Source of the DNA: Orbicella faveolata
Taxonomy: Eukaryota; Cnidaria; Anthozoa; Scleractinia; Merulinidae
Length of the DNA stretch: 64,000 bases
Direction: 5' to 3'
Assembly: GCF_002042975.1 (NCBI RefSeq)
Contig: NW_018149108.1
Coordinates: 846,164 to 910,163, forward strand
Under the pieces are notes generated by a model, which made no database searches, was not told the origin of the DNA, and saw only the letters and a program-made list of their open reading frames with translations. Positions within the stretch are counted from its first letter, which is position 1, and the number at the start of each line of letters is the position of its first letter. Of the stretch, positions 58,801 to 64,000 are shown in pieces. The position numbers and the translations under genes were made by a program.

Positions 58801-61800
58801 TGCGATAAAAACCAGAACACAAAACCAGTAATGGTTTTCATATTTGTTCAGCAAGCAATAAGACAAAATAGGTACCTTAGTTGAGACTTTGCGAAAGCCA
58901 AAATTACACAACCGTTACATCATTTCAGCTTCCGCGCCATATTTAAACAATTCTTAACAACGTTTGTTTGCAATACGCAGATGTTATTTTAAGTTCAAAA
59001 AAATTCAAGTCCGTTCATTCGACAAATCCTGCACCGCGATGACATTCTATTGAGAACCAATATGGTTCCCAGTGATAGTAATTTCAAACACTGTCATCTT
59101 TATGCACATTTGTTTATTAACAATTTTGTAATCAGACTTTTAAGTTAAAACATGGGTTAAAAATGCAAATTGAAGCCTCGGAACCTGATCTACGCCGTAT
59201 AAATGTGGAAACGGCTTTTTCACTGTGACAGCGCAACAGGAAAATTCCATGTTGGAAAACGAATTAAATGTCTACCGTCCACACCGCAACTCAGGTTACG
59301 CACGCACTTAAGGCCTGGATAATTCTTCATTCCGCCATCTTTGAACGGAATCGAAGAAATAACAGCTCCGAAAATGTCATAATCCGGGGCCGAAAGAAGA
59401 TTCTGGTAGAGACAACAAAATTGATTACGTTTCGTGGTCTGACGGCGAGGTGGAATTATCGTTAAAAGTGGATTACAAATTAAGATTCAAAATCGATGGA
59501 CAAGATCGACTTGGAATCTTGCCAAAATACTTAATCACAAGACATCTTAGAGGAGTACAAAGAGCAGTTCTCATTTATGTTTCCCATTAATGTTTGTTTA
59601 ATCGCTAGCTGCAAGCGAGCGAGTGTGACTTTTTATACTGCAATATAATAGGCCTCCGCTAGCAATTAATTCAGTGTGTACAGCTGTATACGTAGATGGT
59701 TGGATCTGTTGTAGCAAAAAAAAAATCTTTGTTCTGTCGTAAAAGTGTTGGCAAGCTTGCAAAGACAAACACATCGGTACATCTTTTTTCTTTATTTTAT
59801 TTCACTTTCTTTAAGGTGAGCTGAACTGATTTATAAATTTGAATTTAAGTTTAAGTTTATAATTTGTTTTTTTTTAAGTTTATTTTGAGAGTTTGCTTTT
59901 GTTTAATTAAAAATGTTTTTTTAAGCTCTTGTTATGCTAATCGCATACTCGGAGAGAATTCAGCAATGATTCGTTTTTCGTAGAGCAAATAATTTAAACG
60001 CTGAAATGTGGAGGTTTCAGTAGCGTTTAATGTTAACTCCATTTCAACATTTTACCAAATAGCGAAAAACCGAGAAAGAAAATATAAATCTATTTTCTTG
60101 CATGTCCGTGTTGTTTCCACCAGAAAAATTAAATGTTCTAATGTAAAGAGTCGCATCAAACCAAAGAAACCCGGAAAATGCCGTTCATAATAATTACCTT
60201 TTTGTTGGTATGAGATCAAGGAAAGTGGATTTCACTGGCACAAACATCTGGAAATTCCATATGACAGCCATCTAAATCTTGTTTGAATTATTCTAGATAC
60301 ATCTGAATCTACTTTTGCCATTACTATACGCCATTATTAAATGATCGGGACTCTTAGCTAGGAAGCAAACATTTTTCTTGTGTAATGGTGAACTCAACTG
60401 AAGACGAATTACTGGTCATCTTTACCGTTAAAAACGCAGCCCACACTCTAAATAAACAAGGCAAATAGTACTCTAGATTTTGCTGCCATCGTCTTTCTCT
60501 GATTGGTCGATTGACAATAAATTACAATATTGATCTTGTCTCCCACTAACACCTGAGTTTGATAAGATTTGACGGATGACAAAAATTAATTAAGGACTGG
60601 ACTTATGCAAATTATTCCCTCTATCCTATCTCACGCCATAATTAAACAAAAGGGAGTCAGTTCAATTTTTCATTTGCTGCACATGTCGACATAATCTCTG
60701 TGGACAAGAAAAGTCTGCTGCAATTTTCTGCCTTTTAGGTTTTGCTATCAGTCGGATGGCAAAATGGTAGGCGATAACTTCCTTTATTTTTGGCTTACTT
60801 GTCGAGTTATTTTCCAGCATAAATTCCAAATATTGAGAAGTAACTTCTGTCTTCCAAAGCACCACATCTTGTTTCAGCTTTTAAATACGCGCAAAAAATT
60901 ACTTTTTAAGGTAATGAAAGTAAACAGTATTTTCTACAGTCCTAAGGTTTTATCATGCTGGCATTATGAGCAGTCTTGCTTCTTTTCTTCCGCCAATAGC
61001 TCATAGCGCCGTGTTCGCTCTTGATCTAATGACTCAATTATTGCTCGGTTGTGAAATATGGCAATCTTTGACAACTGGCAAAGCCTTGAAAAATAAGAAA
61101 ACAAGAAAGCACATCCAGGTCAACAATGCTGTCGTTCTATTCTTCTTATGCAAATATTACGTTGAGTATAAATCATGTTTTTTTCTAATATCATTATTTT
61201 CATATACACAGGTGTTTACACAGGTACAGCGAACAACAGAGAAAGCAATTTACACAAATATAAATTGGTTTGAACCTGCTTCATCGTCGAAGCCAAATTC
61301 GGTCTCAGTATAACTCAGAGTGGCATTTATCCCTTCTCGCTTAGCGTCCTGATGGGCAAGTGGTCGTTTAATATGAGACCTTATGAGATAAATCGGGACA
61401 TAATCTAAACACTGTGAAATTCATATGACTCATTTCTCAATGTTCTGAATTATCCAATTTTCTAGTGAATCGTCTTCTTTTCATTTCTCATCCTTGCCTA
61501 TTAAACAAATTTTGAGCCAACTTGTTGGTTGGAACAAGAATAAACGTTTTTATACCCTTTTTTACCCCCTCTTTCTTTGCAAACTGGTTATAGTTTGTAG
61601 CTGTTCTTTCAATCCTGCAGCTCTTTCCTTAGATTCTTGTCAACTGTCGTAACTGACAACAGTTCCAAAAGGAGTACCACGAGAGGCAAGATACCTGTAA
61701 CTATCATACGAAATTTGCTGAGGTTAAACGAAACCGTTTCAGTCGTTTTTGTTTTGCAGTACAACCTTCTCAAAGTCAGTAATAATCCATCAAGTTTGAA

Positions 61801-63543
61801 CAGAGAAAATCATGACCGTGACGATGTTTGGATATATCTTAACAAAATACCATAGATTTTTATCATTTTAATTTTCCGTATTTTCCATAGTTTTAGTTTC
61901 GGTTGAGAAGATTCATCAAGCACTCAAGACAGTGTTTGACCACATTTCCAAACACCTCCAAGCTCATCAAAGTATTCCACTAAGTGTCGTCTTTTTAACT
62001 CCCTTCTCGGTGTTTCGAAATGTAGTCAAACACGGTCTTTCGTGTTTGATATATTTCATCAAATCGCACGCTACCTCAGGACTGAACTCTCTTTACATTC
62101 AGAAGTATACCTCGAGAAATCGTTCTCCTTTCTGGAAATTTCGGAAAATGCTGTTCTATTCTTTTCCACCGGAAATTTGCTAAATTCTAACTAGAATTTT
62201 TAATCGAATGGAAAGTGCCCAGAGACTGAAGAAGAAAGAGATGGATTACAAACAACGAACTTGAAAATTCTGCAACACGTGCCAAGAGTAGAGTTGCTCT
62301 GTTAGTACACAGCAGTGGCCATCATATCCCTACTTTCTATAACTGACTGCTTAAATATATAATAAGCCTGTTTTCAAATCTGCGTACTCTTATAATACTT
62401 CGGTTATTTTAAGATAAGGGAGGATCATTGCCAATAACGTCTGGTTGGCAGAAGCCATGCAGTAGGATTATATTGGAAGTATCTGATTCCAAGGATAGGT
62501 GACCTTTTTCCTACGTTTAGTTTAAAGTCTCTGTTCGCAGGTATTGTCTCCTTTCGAGTCGCAAGCTAAAGGAACTTGTTATTAATTTTGTAGGTACATT
62601 TTATTCCGATGTGGTACGCTTGTTACATGTAAGCAGTCCATTCGGTCAGAGCCACTGTTTATGGTATCTTTAGTAGTTCCATAGTGCTAACGACTGCATT
62701 TCTTGTAGAGATCTTTCCAACAACTCAATCACCACAAAAGGCATTGTTGGTATTCCCAGTATTGGACTGGAACTAGCTTGCAACTGAGGCTAATGCGGGG
62801 AGTGTTTTCAAATGCTAATGACATTAATCTCTTTTTAATGATATTCCCCCGCATGAGCCTCAATTGCAAGCTAGTTCCAGTCCAACACGGAGAATACGAA
62901 CATGGTCTATTCGTTCAAACAGTCTCAATGGTTAAATAACCTAGTGTATTTGTAAGTATGTCGTTGGTTTTACTGCTTTCATTTAGGTAGTAGTTTAGAA
63001 ATTAACAGCCAATCGAATCTACCACTAAATGGAAGGACACGTCTTTCCTTTCTTCTTTTCCTCCTCCTCCTCCGCCTCAAGTTTCGTCTAGCTCCCTCAG
63101 AACATGTTGGATAACAAATCTTGTTGATGGTGGCAGTGTCCATTCTCATGGACGGTTCAGTTCAGTAGTTTATGGAGGAGACTTTTCTATTCAGCGGCTT
63201 ACGATGAATGCTCTGTCTTTAATACGGTCGATTACAAGCAACTAACGTATTAGCTCTGCATCAGTCCAATGATTTTGCAGAACTATTGTTATTCCAGAAA
63301 AATTCAATTGCAGATAAAATTAATTGATTACTGTTCTGATACCACTTGAACTCTTCGAGTTTCCTCACGCCAGAAAAAAAAATCGACTTTGATTGAAATT
63401 TGTGATGAAATCATTCAACAGGCCCTCAGTTTATCAATGGTGGCATTAAAAAAAGGAAGCTTGTTAAAGTGTTCTTCAAGATAATAAACAATTATTGGAT
63501 GAGGTTTTTGTGATATCCAGAATAATCAAGGTCGAGGTAGGGA
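55841..63543. repeat. Tandem unit U2, 7703 bp
   Basis: Second copy of U1. It repeats every feature of U1 at +8309, and all compared reading frames are identical. It joins directly to the third copy at 63544. Confidence 0.85.
56425..58841 (-). CDS. Second copy of the signal-peptide and CUB exons
   Basis: 58841-58784 (signal peptide) and 57000-56425 (Ser/Thr/Pro linker and CUB) repeat the first two exons of the LRR receptor, with the same splice signals. There is no second Ig, LRR or 7TM part in the window. If the duplication is real, this could be an alternative first-exon set for the same receptor, or a short secreted CUB protein ending at the TGA at 56327. Confidence 0.5.
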
Positions 63544-64000
63544 GCAATCTTAAACGTCTTTTTGGATATGGCATTTTACATTTGTTCTTATTTTTGAATA
63601 AAGTTCCTTTCACTCAACCTCGTGCAAAAATTGTTAATCATCTATCTAGACAGGGTCGTGTGTTGTTAGTTCCCCCGCATTATTGTGCTTTATTGACAAA
63701 GGTTAATTGTGCAAAGTGTGCAGATCAGCCAATAAAAATGTAATCATTGTCATGTCCATTGAAATTATTTTCTATCACGGAAAATTCTACATTTAATAAT
63801 CTATCAAATAGTTATACCTAATCGTACCTTTTTGGTGGGCTTCGGTGGCATATACATGTAAGGCGAGTTTGTTCGAGGCATGGTTCGTATTTTGACGAGA
63901 AGTAGTCGAGCCAAAATACCCATAGCGAGACCAAACGAGCCTGATATGCAGGCGAAGCGTACCAAAAAGGTACGATTAGGTATTTACCGTACTCAAACTC
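63544..64000. repeat. Start of third tandem unit, cut by the window edge
   Basis: 457 bases matching 47532 and 55841 onward, including the 170-bp inverted-repeat element at 63814-63983. It abuts U2 without the 606-bp spacer. Confidence 0.85.

Noticed and set aside
1-64000. CRISPR arrays, bacterial operons, LTR or other virus-like elements
   Set aside because: None seen; the repeats present are MITEs, fold-backs, SINEs, one LINE and segmental duplications.

Overview
The window looks like a draft nuclear scaffold from an anthozoan cnidarian, most likely a stony coral. This is inferred from the AT-rich, intron-rich genes, animal domain families (TRP channel, vWA, SPRY, CUB, Ig, LRR-GPCR), tRNA-derived SINEs and many small inverted-repeat (MITE-like) elements. 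A 740-base N run at 37861-38600 marks a scaffold join. No bacterial, viral or CRISPR features were seen, and no LTR element was recognised.

Layout. (1) 954-16088, plus strand: one multi-exon gene for a TRPC-like cation channel. I could chain 21 exons by GT-AG sites and reading phase; the first exons are tentative and the true 5' end is not seen. The protein has an ankyrin-like/TRP N-terminus, a complete von Willebrand A (vWA) domain inserted just before S1, six membrane segments with a TRP box, a coiled coil, a SPRY domain and a C-terminal coiled coil. (2) 16108-16880: a 5'-truncated CR1/L2-like LINE, antisense, starting about 20 bases after the channel stop codon. (3) 16900-21142: intergenic, with one clear TA-flanked MITE. 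(4) 21143-50532, minus strand: a large LRR G-protein-coupled receptor gene resembling relaxin-type LGRs. Its ectodomain reads signal peptide, Ser/Thr/Pro-rich linker, CUB, Ig, LRRNT, then about 12 LRRs, each LRR on its own short phase-2 exon. (5) Nested in one intron of that receptor, on the same strand, is a small cluster of intronless class A GPCRs: one intact (32619-33659), one with a single premature stop (28382-29554) and a short relic (27838-27985). (6) The N gap is flanked by about 2.1 kb of near-identical sequence carrying the same two LRR exons. (7) 46926-64000 is a tandem array: a 7703-bp unit present twice and starting a third time, with a 606-bp spacer before copies 1 and 2 only. 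The unit holds the signal-peptide and CUB exons of the LRR receptor.

The two host genes both encode membrane signalling proteins with unusual domain combinations. The strongest candidates for something little described are the vWA-in-TRP-plus-SPRY channel and the CUB-Ig-LRR-7TM receptor. Both duplications may partly be assembly artefacts and should be checked with long reads before any biological reading.
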